Shown: piece by piece, positions 18,773 through 26,759 of the stretch
Position numbering within the stretch: the first letter of the stretch is position 1
Layout: each line of letters starts with the position of its first letter
Source: Nocardia crassostreae
Lineage (GTDB): Bacteria; Actinomycetota; Actinomycetes; Mycobacteriales; Mycobacteriaceae
Direction: 5' to 3'
Length of the DNA: 64,000 nt
Assembly (NCBI RefSeq): GCF_001613405.1
Contig: NZ_BDCH01000025.1
Location: 62,001-126,000 of the forward strand
The notes under the pieces: model-generated
Told to the model about the DNA's origin: nothing
The model's input: only the letters and a program-made list of their open reading frames with translations
The model's database searches: none
Translations under genes and position numbers: made by a program

Positions 18773-20077
18773 CTACACACCGGACAGATACAACTCGCCG
18801 ATCACGGTATCGGGCACCGGCTGCAGCCGTTGGTCGAGAACGAAGACCCGGCTGCCCGCGACCGGGCGGCCGATCGGCGCCGGACCAGAACCGGACGAAT
18901 CAACCGTAGCATGCGTGGCGTGCACCGTGAATTCGGTGGGGCCGTACAGATTGTGCAGTTCGGCCCGGCTCACCGCGGCGAAGGCGGCGGCGGCCTCACT
19001 CGTCATGGCCTCACCGGCGACGAGCACCGTCCGCAGCGAGGCGAGCTCCTCCGCGCGGGCGGCCCCGGCGAACACCGTCAGCATGGACGGGACGAACGAG
19101 GTCATGGTCACGCCGTAGAGCGCGATGGTCTCGGCCAGGTACGCGGTATCGCGGTGCCCGTCGTGCTCGGCCACCACCATGCGACCGCCACGGCACAGCG
19201 GCGCGAATAGTTCCCATACCGAGACGTCGAAGGTGGCGGGCGTCTTGAACAGCACCACGTCGCCGGGCCCGATGCCGTACTCGGCGGAGATCCAGTCGAT
19301 CTGGTTCGCCACCGAGCAATGCTGAATCGCAACGCCTTTGGGACGGCCGGTGGATCCGGAGGTGAAGATGACATAGGCCAGCGCGGCCGGGTGCAGCGCG
19401 CCGCCGCGTTCGTCGTCGGCGACCGGATCGGCCGCGAAGCCGGACAGCTCGGCCGTATCCACGGCCACCACGCGAATCGGCGCACCATCGGCGTGGGCGG
19501 TCGCCGCGGCGGCCCAGCCGTCGGCCGAGGTGGTCAAAATGCATACCGGCTGGGCGGTTTCAATAACGTGTGCGAGCCGGGCCGCGGGCTGATCCGGATC
19601 GACCGGGACATAGGCCCCGCCCGCGGTGAGCGTCGCATAGGCGGCCAGCACGAACTCCGCCGACCTGCGCATACCCAGCACCACCAGGGTGTCCGGGCCG
19701 ACACCGAGCGAAACCAGCAGCCGGGCAAGCCAGTTGACGTGCGCGGACATCTCCCCGTAGGTGAGCATCCACGGACCGTCGATCAGGGCCACCGCCCCGG
19801 GAGCCCGCCGCACCTGCGCCTCGAAGGCGGCGACAATGGTGGGCGCACCCGGGGTGAGCGCCGCGACAGCGCCGGATTCCAGCACCCGTCGGCGCTGCCC
19901 GGCATCCAGGAGCGGCAGGTCGGCAACCGGGGTTTGCGGGGCGGCGCAGACGGCGTCGAGCAAATGCGCGAACCACCGCGCGTATTCGCGGATGGTGGCG
20001 CGGGAGAACAAATCCAGTGCGAAGCTGAACTCCGCCTGGATCCCCGCCGGTGCCGAAAGCTTCCCCGGGACCGGCAC
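18773..20077 (-). CDS. NRPS segment 2: N-terminal part of adenylation domain A2
   Basis: This open stretch continues the C2-A2 linker in the frame that follows the first frameshift and contains most of A2: TSGSTGRPKG (AMP/phosphate loop), FDVSVWELF, NLYGPTE. It ends at TAG 18773-18775, exactly where the sister domains read LSGVQLARGY, so the normal codon was probably CAG. The pocket reads DVWSLALVHK, which I do not recognise as a published code; its DVW start is shared with the serine domains but position 278 is Ser rather than His. The GTG at 20077 has no convincing ribosome binding site, so this is a fragment of the larger gene and not an independent protein. Confidence 0.85.
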   Translation of the reverse strand: MPVPGKLSAPAGIQAEFSFALDLFSRATIREYARWFAHLLDAVCAAPQTPVADLPLLDAGQRRRVLESGAVAALTPGAPTIVAAFEAQVRRAPGAVALIDGPWMLTYGEMSAHVNWLARLLVSLGVGPDTLVVLGMRRSAEFVLAAYATLTAGGAYVPVDPDQPAARLAHVIETAQPVCILTTSADGWAAAATAHADGAPIRVVAVDTAELSGFAADPVADDERGGALHPAALAYVIFTSGSTGRPKGVAIQHCSVANQIDWISAEYGIGPGDVVLFKTPATFDVSVWELFAPLCRGGRMVVAEHDGHRDTAYLAETIALYGVTMTSFVPSMLTVFAGAARAEELASLRTVLVAGEAMTSEAAAAFAAVSRAELHNLYGPTEFTVHATHATVDSSGSGPAPIGRPVAGSRVFVLDQRLQPVPDTVIGELYLSGV

Positions 20078-23000
20078 CGGCGAAGCTTTCGGTGACCGCG
20101 ACCGAGAGGTCGAACTTGGTCACCCCGGTGTCCAGCGTACCTGCCGTGGCAAGCAATCCGGGCAGTTCGACACCGATATCCCCGGCTCCGGTAAACGACA
20201 GCATGACCTGGAACACCGGATGACGAGCCTGTGACCGCGCCGGATTCACGGCCTCGACGAGTTGCTCGAACGGCGCGTCGGCATGCGCGAAGGCCGCCAG
20301 ATCGATCTCCCGCACCTGCGCCAGCAACCGGTCGAACGGCGTCCGCGCGTCCACCCGGGTGCGTAATGGCAGCGTATTGACGAACATGCCGATCAGCTCG
20401 TCCAGTTCGCGCTCGCCCCGCCCGCCCACCGGCGTGCCGATCACCACGTCCTCGGCCCCCGACAGCCGCGCCAGCAACACCGCCAACACCGCATGCACCA
20501 GCATGAAGGTCGAAACCCCGTGCGCACGTGCGGTATCCGCGATCCGCGCATGCACCTCCGGCGGCAACTCGAGGGTGTGCGCCCCGCCCCGCCCACTGGC
20601 CACCGCGGGCCGCGGCCGATCCGCGGGCAGATCCAGCTGCTCCGGCGCCCCGAACAGAGCATCGGTCCAGAACTCCAGCTGCCGCGCCACCAGCGACTCC
20701 GGATCCTCGGCCACCCCCAGCCGTTCCCGCTGCCACAGCGCATAATCCGCATACTGCACCGACAGCGCCGCCCACTCCGGCCCACGCCCCTCCCGCCGCG
20801 CCCCGTACGCCCGCCCCAAATCCCGCGCCAGCACCCCCAGCGATAGCCCATCCGCGGCAATGTGATGCAACACCACCGCCAGCGCGTACTCGTCCGCCGC
20901 TACCTGGAACAGCCGCGCCCGGAACGGAGTATCGCACTCCAGATCGAAACCAGCCGTGGCGAATTCGCGCAATTCACCGGCCAGTGCAGCCTCCACTACA
21001 GAGGCGCGCCCCGGCCCCCGCGTTCCCTCGGCGGCGAGCCGCTCACCGTGATCCGCATCGGCGGTAGGCGACTCGTCCCGCATCGGCTGCGCCGCTTCCG
21101 CGACGGATGCGGTCGACTCCGTGCCGCCCAGCAGTGCGGCCGCGGCCACCAGCGACTCCACCGCACCGAGCGGAGAAATCATGTCCGGGTGCAGGATTCG
21201 CTGGTGTGCGGTGCCGTCCTGGGACTGCGGGAATACGGTGCGCAGGACCTCGTGGCGGTGCAGCACGTCCGCCAGGGCGGAGCGCAGCGCGTCGGTGTCG
21301 AGCGCGCCGCGCAGGCGCAGGACGAACGGCATGTTGTAGTCGGCGCTGGAGCGTTCGAAGCGGTTCAGGAACCAGATGCGCTGTTGAGCCGGGGAGAGCG
21401 GCAGCACCTCGGGCCGGGGCCGGACCTGGAGGTGCGGACCGGATTCGGTGTCATCGCTCAGGAATCGAGCGTCGATCAACTCGGCCAGTTCGCCCACGGT
21501 GGTCGCGGCGAAAAGCTCGCGCACGCCGAGGCGGCACCCCAGTTCCGCGCCGAGCCGCGCGGCCGCCCGCGTGGCGATGAGGCTGTTGCCGCCGAGGGTG
21601 AAGAAATCGTCGTCGAGACCGATCCGGTCGCGCCCGAGCACCTCGCCGAAGATCCGCGCGACGGTCCGCTCGACCACCGACTCGGGTTCGCGATATGCAA
21701 CGAGCACCCGCTGTGGCGCGGGCAGCGCCGCCCGGTCCAGTTTGCCGGAGGCATTGAGCGGCACAGCCTCCAACAGCACGAACGCGGCAGGCACCATGTA
21801 CGCGGGCAGTGCCGCGGCGGCGGCAGCCCGCAGCCGGGCGACATCCATCGAGGAGGGCGCGAACCCCGGCGCGGCGGCAGCAGAAATAGTCTCGGCGGCG
21901 GCACCGGCGGTGTCGGTACCAGCGGCGGTGTCGGTACCGGCGGCGGCGATGGCAGCGGCCGAGGTGGTCGTGGCCCCGGACACCGTCGGCACCACGTAGG
22001 AGACCAGTTGGTCTTCCCGCATGACCACTACGGCCCGCCGCACGCCCTCGACCGCGCCCAGGACCGTTTCGATCTCACCGAGTTCGATTCGCAGACCGCG
22101 CAGTTTCACCTGGAAGTCGGTGCGGTCCAGGTACAGCAGTTCGCCGGTGGCGCTCCAGCACACCAGATCGCCGGTGCGGTACATGAGTTCACCCGGGCCG
22201 CCGTGTCCGTCGGCCCCGGCGAACGGATCGGCCACGAACCGCTCCGCCGTGAGCCCCGGCCGCGCCACATAGCCCCGGGCGAGCTGAACCCCCGACAGAT
22301 ACAGCTCACCCGGGGTCCCTATGGGAACCGGCCGCAGACGTGAATCGAGCACGTACAGCCGGGTATTGGACACCGGCGCGCCGATCGGCACACCGGTGAC
22401 ATCCGAGTCGGCGACCTCGTGGAAGGTAACGTCGACCGCCGCCTCCGTAGGACCGTACAGATTGTGCAGCCGGGCGCGGGTGAGCGCCCGCAACCGCTGC
22501 GCCGTGGCGGCGGGCAGCACCTCACCCGATGCGAAGACCATTCGCAAAGCCATAGTTTCCATGGCTTTCGCGGCGGCGAGTTCCTCGACGAAGATCGACA
22601 GCATGGACGGTACGAAGTGAGCGACCGTCACTCCTGCGCGGGCAATGAGCTCGGCCAGATAGGCCGGGTCACGATGCCCGTCCGGTTTGGCGAGCACCAG
22701 CGTGGCGCCGACCTGCAACGGCCAGAAGAACTCCCACACCGAGACATCGAAGGTAACCGGGGTCTTCTGCAAAACGGCATCGGCCGCCGTGAGCCGGTAC
22801 TCGGACTGTATCCAGACCAGTCGGTTGATGATCGCCGCATGCGAAACTGCCACACCCTTCGGGCGCCCGGTGGAACCGGACGTGAAGATCACGTACGCGG
22901 TATGCCCCGGACACAGCGGACCGCGGCGCTCCGCATCGGTGACCGGGCCATCGGCCAACGCCGACACATCCAGCTCGTCGATGCGCACGACCGTCGGTCC

Positions 23001-24716
23001 GGCACTTTCGGATTCGCCCCCGACATCATCGCGGGCCGTGGTCAGCACACAGACCGGCCGCGCCGTCTCGAGAATGTGCCGGGTCCGCTCGGCCGGATGA
23101 TCCGGATCAATGGGCACATACGCCGCGCCCGCGGCCTGGATCGCGTACACGGCGATCACCAGCTCGGGCGATCGGCGCATTCGCACCGCGACCAGGTCAT
23201 CCGGCCCGACGCCGAGCGAAATCAAGTGGCGGGCCAGGCGATTGACCCGGCTCGACAGCTCGCCGTAGCCGAGCTCGCACCCGCCCTCCGGGTACCGCAG
23301 CGCCACCGCCGCCGGGGTGCGCGCGGCCTGTGCCGCGAATATCGACACCAGCGTCCCGGCCTCCACCGGCCGTGCGGTGTCGTTCCAGATCCGCAGGCTC
23401 ACCTCGCGTTCCAGCTCGGTGGTCACCGCCACCGCGGCCACGGGCGTCGCCGGATCTACGGCGAGCAGCCTTTCCAGGAACCGCAGGAATCGCGAATGAT
23501 GCCGCGCGATCTCGTCGTGGCCGTACAGATTCGGATTGGCCTCGAGGTCCAGCATCACCCGATCGCCGTCGCCGTAATACAGCTGCAGGCTCATATCCTC
23601 GACGGGCCCGCTGGTCAGGACGTGATACCGCCCGCGCGCCCGTGCCAGCGGCAGACTCAGGTCGAACAGCATGATGTTGGCCAGCGGCCCGAACAGCGCG
23701 CGCCGCGTCTGCTGCCCCTCACGATCGGCATACCGGCGAATATCCTCGGGCCGATACCGCTGATGCCGCAGCGCACCGGTGAGCTCACGCTGGGTGGAGC
23801 TCAGCAATTCCGCCCAGGTCGCCGCCGCGCCCACCGCGATTCGCAGCGGAACGATATTCGACAGCATGCCCGCCGAGCGCCGCATCACCTCGGTGGTGCG
23901 CCCGGTCACCGGCAGGCTCAGCACCACCTCGCCGCGATCGGTGAGCCGCGCCAGATAGGTGGCGAAGGCGGCCAGCACCACCACCGCGACCCGCGAATCC
24001 CGTTCGGCGGCATACTCGTTCAATCGATCGAGGATCCGCTCGGGCAGTTGCCGCCCGAAACGCAGATTGGCCGGTGCGGGTCCCGCTACGCGCCGCTCGA
24101 GCGTGGTCGGCTCCAGGCCGCGCACCCGTTCGGCCCAGTACTCGCGATCGGCGGCGAAACGCGTGCTCTCCCGGTACTTTTGCTCGGCCTCCGCCAGCGC
24201 CCGGATGGTCCCGTCCCGCACCGGGGGCGGCTCGTTCCCGGTCATGCGCGCGGTGTAGATCTCGGCCACCCGCATGGTGTTGGTGAGCGCGCCGTAGCCG
24301 TCCAGCACCAGGTGGTGGGCCCGCAGGTACCAGAAGTACCGCCGCTCCCCCACCCACAGCACCGCACCCGCGAAGAGCCGATCGGTGAGCAGATCCACCG
24401 GCGCGGTGTAGTCGGCCCGCATCCAGGTGTGCGCGGCGGCGATCGGATCGGCGTGCTCCCGCAGATCGATGAGCGGAACCTCGACGGGCAGTTCCGGATT
24501 CAGGAACTGGCGTGGTTCCCCATCGATCTCGGCGGGCTGCATGAGCACCGACTCGAACTCGCGCCCGGCTTGCACGTGCGCCCGCGCCAGCACCTCGGCA
24601 TCGAGTTCGCCGCGCACGTCCACGTACTGCGCCACATTGATCGGCACGCCGGGATCGAGCAGCTGGGCGTACCAGAGCCCGAACTGACCGGGCATGAGCG
24701 GGAACGGTTCCTGCAC
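19560..24716 (-). CDS. NRPS segment 1: EntF-like C1, A1 (Ser), T1, C2
   Basis: C1 (residues 1-440) resembles the EntF N-terminus throughout: an opening PLMPGQFGLWYAQLL, HHLVLDG at residues 134-140, RHQRYRPEDI and LFGPLANIMLFD blocks. EntF uses this domain to join an aryl-acyl carrier to Ser, so an acyl or aryl cap is likely here (inference). A1 (about 23390-21720) has the serine code DVWHFSLVDK. Its A-T side linker carries an Ala/Thr/Gly-rich insert encoded partly by an 18-bp tandem repeat. T1 has GGNSL near 21590. C2 begins about 21420 and has HHIAADG; it also carries a long low-complexity insert after its first 80 residues. The frame is lost near 20042-20046; the last roughly 160 residues down to 19560 are out-of-frame. 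GTG start with a strong AGGGAGG site 6-7 bases upstream. Confidence 0.9.
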   Translation of the reverse strand: MQEPFPLMPGQFGLWYAQLLDPGVPINVAQYVDVRGELDAEVLARAHVQAGREFESVLMQPAEIDGEPRQFLNPELPVEVPLIDLREHADPIAAAHTWMRADYTAPVDLLTDRLFAGAVLWVGERRYFWYLRAHHLVLDGYGALTNTMRVAEIYTARMTGNEPPPVRDGTIRALAEAEQKYRESTRFAADREYWAERVRGLEPTTLERRVAGPAPANLRFGRQLPERILDRLNEYAAERDSRVAVVVLAAFATYLARLTDRGEVVLSLPVTGRTTEVMRRSAGMLSNIVPLRIAVGAAATWAELLSSTQRELTGALRHQRYRPEDIRRYADREGQQTRRALFGPLANIMLFDLSLPLARARGRYHVLTSGPVEDMSLQLYYGDGDRVMLDLEANPNLYGHDEIARHHSRFLRFLERLLAVDPATPVAAVAVTTELEREVSLRIWNDTARPVEAGTLVSIFAAQAARTPAAVALRYPEGGCELGYGELSSRVNRLARHLISLGVGPDDLVAVRMRRSPELVIAVYAIQAAGAAYVPIDPDHPAERTRHILETARPVCVLTTARDDVGGESESAGPTVVRIDELDVSALADGPVTDAERRGPLCPGHTAYVIFTSGSTGRPKGVAVSHAAIINRLVWIQSEYRLTAADAVLQKTPVTFDVSVWEFFWPLQVGATLVLAKPDGHRDPAYLAELIARAGVTVAHFVPSMLSIFVEELAAAKAMETMALRMVFASGEVLPAATAQRLRALTRARLHNLYGPTEAAVDVTFHEVADSDVTGVPIGAPVSNTRLYVLDSRLRPVPIGTPGELYLSGVQLARGYVARPGLTAERFVADPFAGADGHGGPGELMYRTGDLVCWSATGELLYLDRTDFQVKLRGLRIELGEIETVLGAVEGVRRAVVVMREDQLVSYVVPTVSGATTTSAAAIAAAGTDTAAGTDTAGAAAETISAAAAPGFAPSSMDVARLRAAAAAALPAYMVPAAFVLLEAVPLNASGKLDRAALPAPQRVLVAYREPESVVERTVARIFGEVLGRDRIGLDDDFFTLGGNSLIATRAAARLGAELGCRLGVRELFAATTVGELAELIDARFLSDDTESGPHLQVRPRPEVLPLSPAQQRIWFLNRFERSSADYNMPFVLRLRGALDTDALRSALADVLHRHEVLRTVFPQSQDGTAHQRILHPDMISPLGAVESLVAAAALLGGTESTASVAEAAQPMRDESPTADADHGERLAAEGTRGPGRASVVEAALAGELREFATAGFDLECDTPFRARLFQVAADEYALAVVLHHIAADGLSLGVLARDLGRAYGARREGRGPEWAALSVQYADYALWQRERLGVAEDPESLVARQLEFWTDALFGAPEQLDLPADRPRPAVASGRGGAHTLELPPEVHARIADTARAHGVSTFMLVHAVLAVLLARLSGAEDVVIGTPVGGRGERELDELIGMFVNTLPLRTRVDARTPFDRLLAQVREIDLAAFAHADAPFEQLVEAVNPARSQARHPVFQVMLSFTGAGDIGVELPGLLATAGTLDTGVTKFDLSVAVTESFAGAGPGEAFGTGGDPGGVQLRTGFVLPRHHPRIRAVVRAFARRRLRRPANPGCRPAAPGCRAAPTGAGIRRCRGAHPGCAHHCRRLRGAGAAGSRGGGPDRRSVDAHLRGDVRARQLACPAAGFARCRPGHPGGAGYAQVGGVRAGRLCDAHRGRGLCPGRSGSARGPARTRY
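21905..21940. repeat. 18-bp tandem repeat in the A1 linker
   Basis: The 16-mer CGGCGGTGTCGGTACC occurs at 21905-21920 and again at 21923-21938, a period of 18 bp, so the frame is kept and the hexapeptide AAGTDT is duplicated. It sits in an Ala/Thr-rich insert between the A1 core and its C-terminal subdomain, where length variation would be tolerated. Confidence 0.7.
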
Positions 24717-24780
24717 CAGAGCCTCCCTGGAACTCGCGAATTGCTATGTGCGCGAATGGTTCAGGGCATGGCGAAATAGA

Positions 24781-24809
24781 CCTGGGGCGCCGCGGGTAGC
24801 GGCGCCAGG
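24781..24809 (-). promoter_or_regulatory. GC-rich hairpin in the NRPS 5' leader
   Basis: GGCGCCGC and GCGGCGCC form a perfect 8-bp stem around a 5-nt loop, with CCTGG/CCAGG extending it. It lies about 65-93 nt upstream of the NRPS start and has no T-run, so it is a leader structure or operator and not a plain terminator. Confidence 0.4.
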
Positions 24810-25086
24810 TCGCGGAATACCGCACTGCCCTGGGTTATTCGACGAATGAGCGAGCGGCGACTGCGGCGCTCGCGCGTGTGATCCGACTAGTGCTTGGAAC
24901 CGGCCAGTTTGTTCGGTGTAAACCAACCGGGATGCGGGTGCCTCCGGGCCATCCGCATCGTGGATGTCCTGCTGTGGTTCGCCTCCAACTTCCCCGACGA
25001 TCGCCGCTGCCGGGCCGCGCTGTCACTTGCATCACATGGATGCCGTCCATGTATCGCGAAGACTAGGCGGTCGGTGAATAAAACGG

Positions 25087-25108
25087 AACTTTTTCCCGAA
25101 AAAAAGTT
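25087..25108. promoter_or_regulatory. AT-rich palindrome downstream of the GAF regulator
   Basis: AACTTTTT and AAAAAGTT form 8-bp arms around CCCGAA, striking in such GC-rich DNA. It lies about 100 nt beyond the regulator stop and about 370 nt before the NRPS start. It could be an operator or a weak terminator. Confidence 0.4.
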
Positions 25109-25206
25109 GGACGAGCGTCTAGTTGGCCGCGACGGGGTGCGACGACTGTGGGTGCGACCACATGGGGAACCAGCGGTGTGACCGACCGCACTTTCAGAAG
25201 CGAAGA

Positions 25207-26559
25207 CTATGAGTCGAAACGTTGCATCTGCGTTGCATCGACACCCATGCGCCGATCCAGCACGCGGATCTTGGCTTCGATCTGCGCATACAGCGGCGAA
25301 TCCCGGTCCACGGCAGCGCGATACACGGCCCAGGCGGCCGCATCGTCACGGCCTTCGGCGCCCGCCGTCCAGCGACTGAGGACCGTCGCGTCACCTGAGC
25401 GCAACACGGCGGTGCGCAGCCGGACGCGCAATTCATCGCGAATGCCTATAACTCCCGGCGCAGTTGAGCGCGGGAGCGCCGGGCCCGCATAGAGCCGGAC
25501 GGCGGTATGGACGTCCCCGGAATCGAGCGCCGCGCGCAGCTCCTCGACATCCGTGGCGATCGGAACGCGCAGCCGATAGGGGCGCGAACCGAAGACGTTC
25601 GACCCCACCACCGACCGCAGCCGGGACATGGCGGCGCGAATGGTGGCATTGTCGAGATCGGCATCGTCGAGGAGCAGCGCCAGGTGATCGGCGGACAGTC
25701 CCTCGGGATGTTCGGCCAGCAGCAGCATGATCTCGGCGTGCCGCTGCGACAAGGGAACCCGCTCCCTCGCCACCGTCAATTGCGGCTGGCCCAGCCCGAG
25801 CACCTCCAGGCCCAGACGGTCCGGCACGGGCGCGTCCGCACCCGCGCGGCGGTCCTGCCCGGACCGCACCGCCGCCAGCAGCAGATCCATCTCGGCCGCC
25901 GTGGCCGCCGCCTTGACCAGGGCCAGGATCTCCGGGCGCGCCACCCGCACCCCGCCCGCGATCATGAGCACGCCCACCAGTCGCCCGTCCGGATCATGAA
26001 CGGGCGCAGCGGCTCCCGTGATCTGGTGCATGCGGTGCAGAAAATGCTCCGGGCCGTGGATCCAGGCCGCGCGGCCGGTGCGCACCACCAGGCCCACGGC
26101 ATTGGTGCCTATCCGGCGTTCGCTCAGGTCGTTTCCCTCGCGCAGGCCCGCCGCCGTCACGGCCTGCACCCGATCCGCGGTGCCGTGCACCGAGAGCACC
26201 CGGCCGAATTGATCGGCGACCACCACGATGAGCCCGGTGCTGGAGGCATCCTGCAGCAACAACCTGTCGACCAGCGGCATGGCCGAGGCAATGGGATGCG
26301 CGTCGCGATAGCGCTCCAGATCCGCGCCGCGCAGACCGCGACCGTCGCCGTCGTCCATGGGATCGACGCCGCCGCGCAGGCTGCGCAACCACGATTCCAG
26401 GACCATGGGACGCAGCAAACCGGGCAGCTGACCCAGTTGTTCGCCGCCCACACTGAGGTATCCGTGGGCTTGTGCGGCATAGGCCTCCAGCGCGCCGAGC
26501 TGGGCGCCGGACTCGGCGCCGTGCTGCGGAGGGCTCCCACCTGCGATGTTGCTGACCAT
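25207..26559 (-). CDS. GAF-domain transcriptional regulator (AcoR-like sensor without AAA+ domain)
   Basis: 450 residues from ATG 26559, preceded by AAGAAAGG; an in-frame start further upstream lacks a ribosome binding site. The N-terminal half resembles the sensor part of AcoR-type regulators: ESWLRS near the start, a GAF domain (about residues 100-230) with RRIGTNAVG. There is no sigma-54-interacting AAA+ domain. The C-terminal part (about residues 290-370) looks like a winged helix: LSQRHAEIMLLL, then a helix pair ending in RAAMSRLRSVVG, and PYRLRVP. It is the closest gene upstream of the NRPS operon, on the same strand, and may control it (inference from position). Ligand unknown. Confidence 0.75.
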   Translation of the reverse strand: MVSNIAGGSPPQHGAESGAQLGALEAYAAQAHGYLSVGGEQLGQLPGLLRPMVLESWLRSLRGGVDPMDDGDGRGLRGADLERYRDAHPIASAMPLVDRLLLQDASSTGLIVVVADQFGRVLSVHGTADRVQAVTAAGLREGNDLSERRIGTNAVGLVVRTGRAAWIHGPEHFLHRMHQITGAAAPVHDPDGRLVGVLMIAGGVRVARPEILALVKAAATAAEMDLLLAAVRSGQDRRAGADAPVPDRLGLEVLGLGQPQLTVARERVPLSQRHAEIMLLLAEHPEGLSADHLALLLDDADLDNATIRAAMSRLRSVVGSNVFGSRPYRLRVPIATDVEELRAALDSGDVHTAVRLYAGPALPRSTAPGVIGIRDELRVRLRTAVLRSGDATVLSRWTAGAEGRDDAAAWAVYRAAVDRDSPLYAQIEAKIRVLDRRMGVDATQMQRFDS

Positions 26560-26759
26560 TTGCCTTTCTTTCCGCCCCAAAGAGTACCGGCGAGGGTGCG
26601 ATCGATAGGGCGAAGCCGATCGTTTGTCCCGCAGGTCACATGGCGACGGACACTCATCGAAATGTGAGCTGGGCAGCACTTTGTTAAACATCGCTTATTC
26701 AGTTGGCGACGGGGTATACGAGACAGACTGGGGGAAACCCGGATTCGCGGATAGATGTC

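Larger units (their letters stand above)
24717..25206. promoter_or_regulatory. 490-nt non-coding leader and promoter region upstream of the NRPS operon
   Basis: No credible gene lies between the regulator stop (25207) and the NRPS start (24716). From the NRPS end outward it holds an AGGGAGG ribosome binding site, a GC-rich hairpin at 24781-24809, a CATGGA/TCCATG inverted repeat at 25038-25054 and an AT-rich palindrome at 25087-25108. I cannot assign -35/-10 boxes with confidence. Confidence 0.5.

Noticed and set aside
16301..20077. Internal starts of NRPS segments as independent genes
   Set aside because: None has a ribosome binding site and each begins inside a domain; they are pieces of one interrupted gene.
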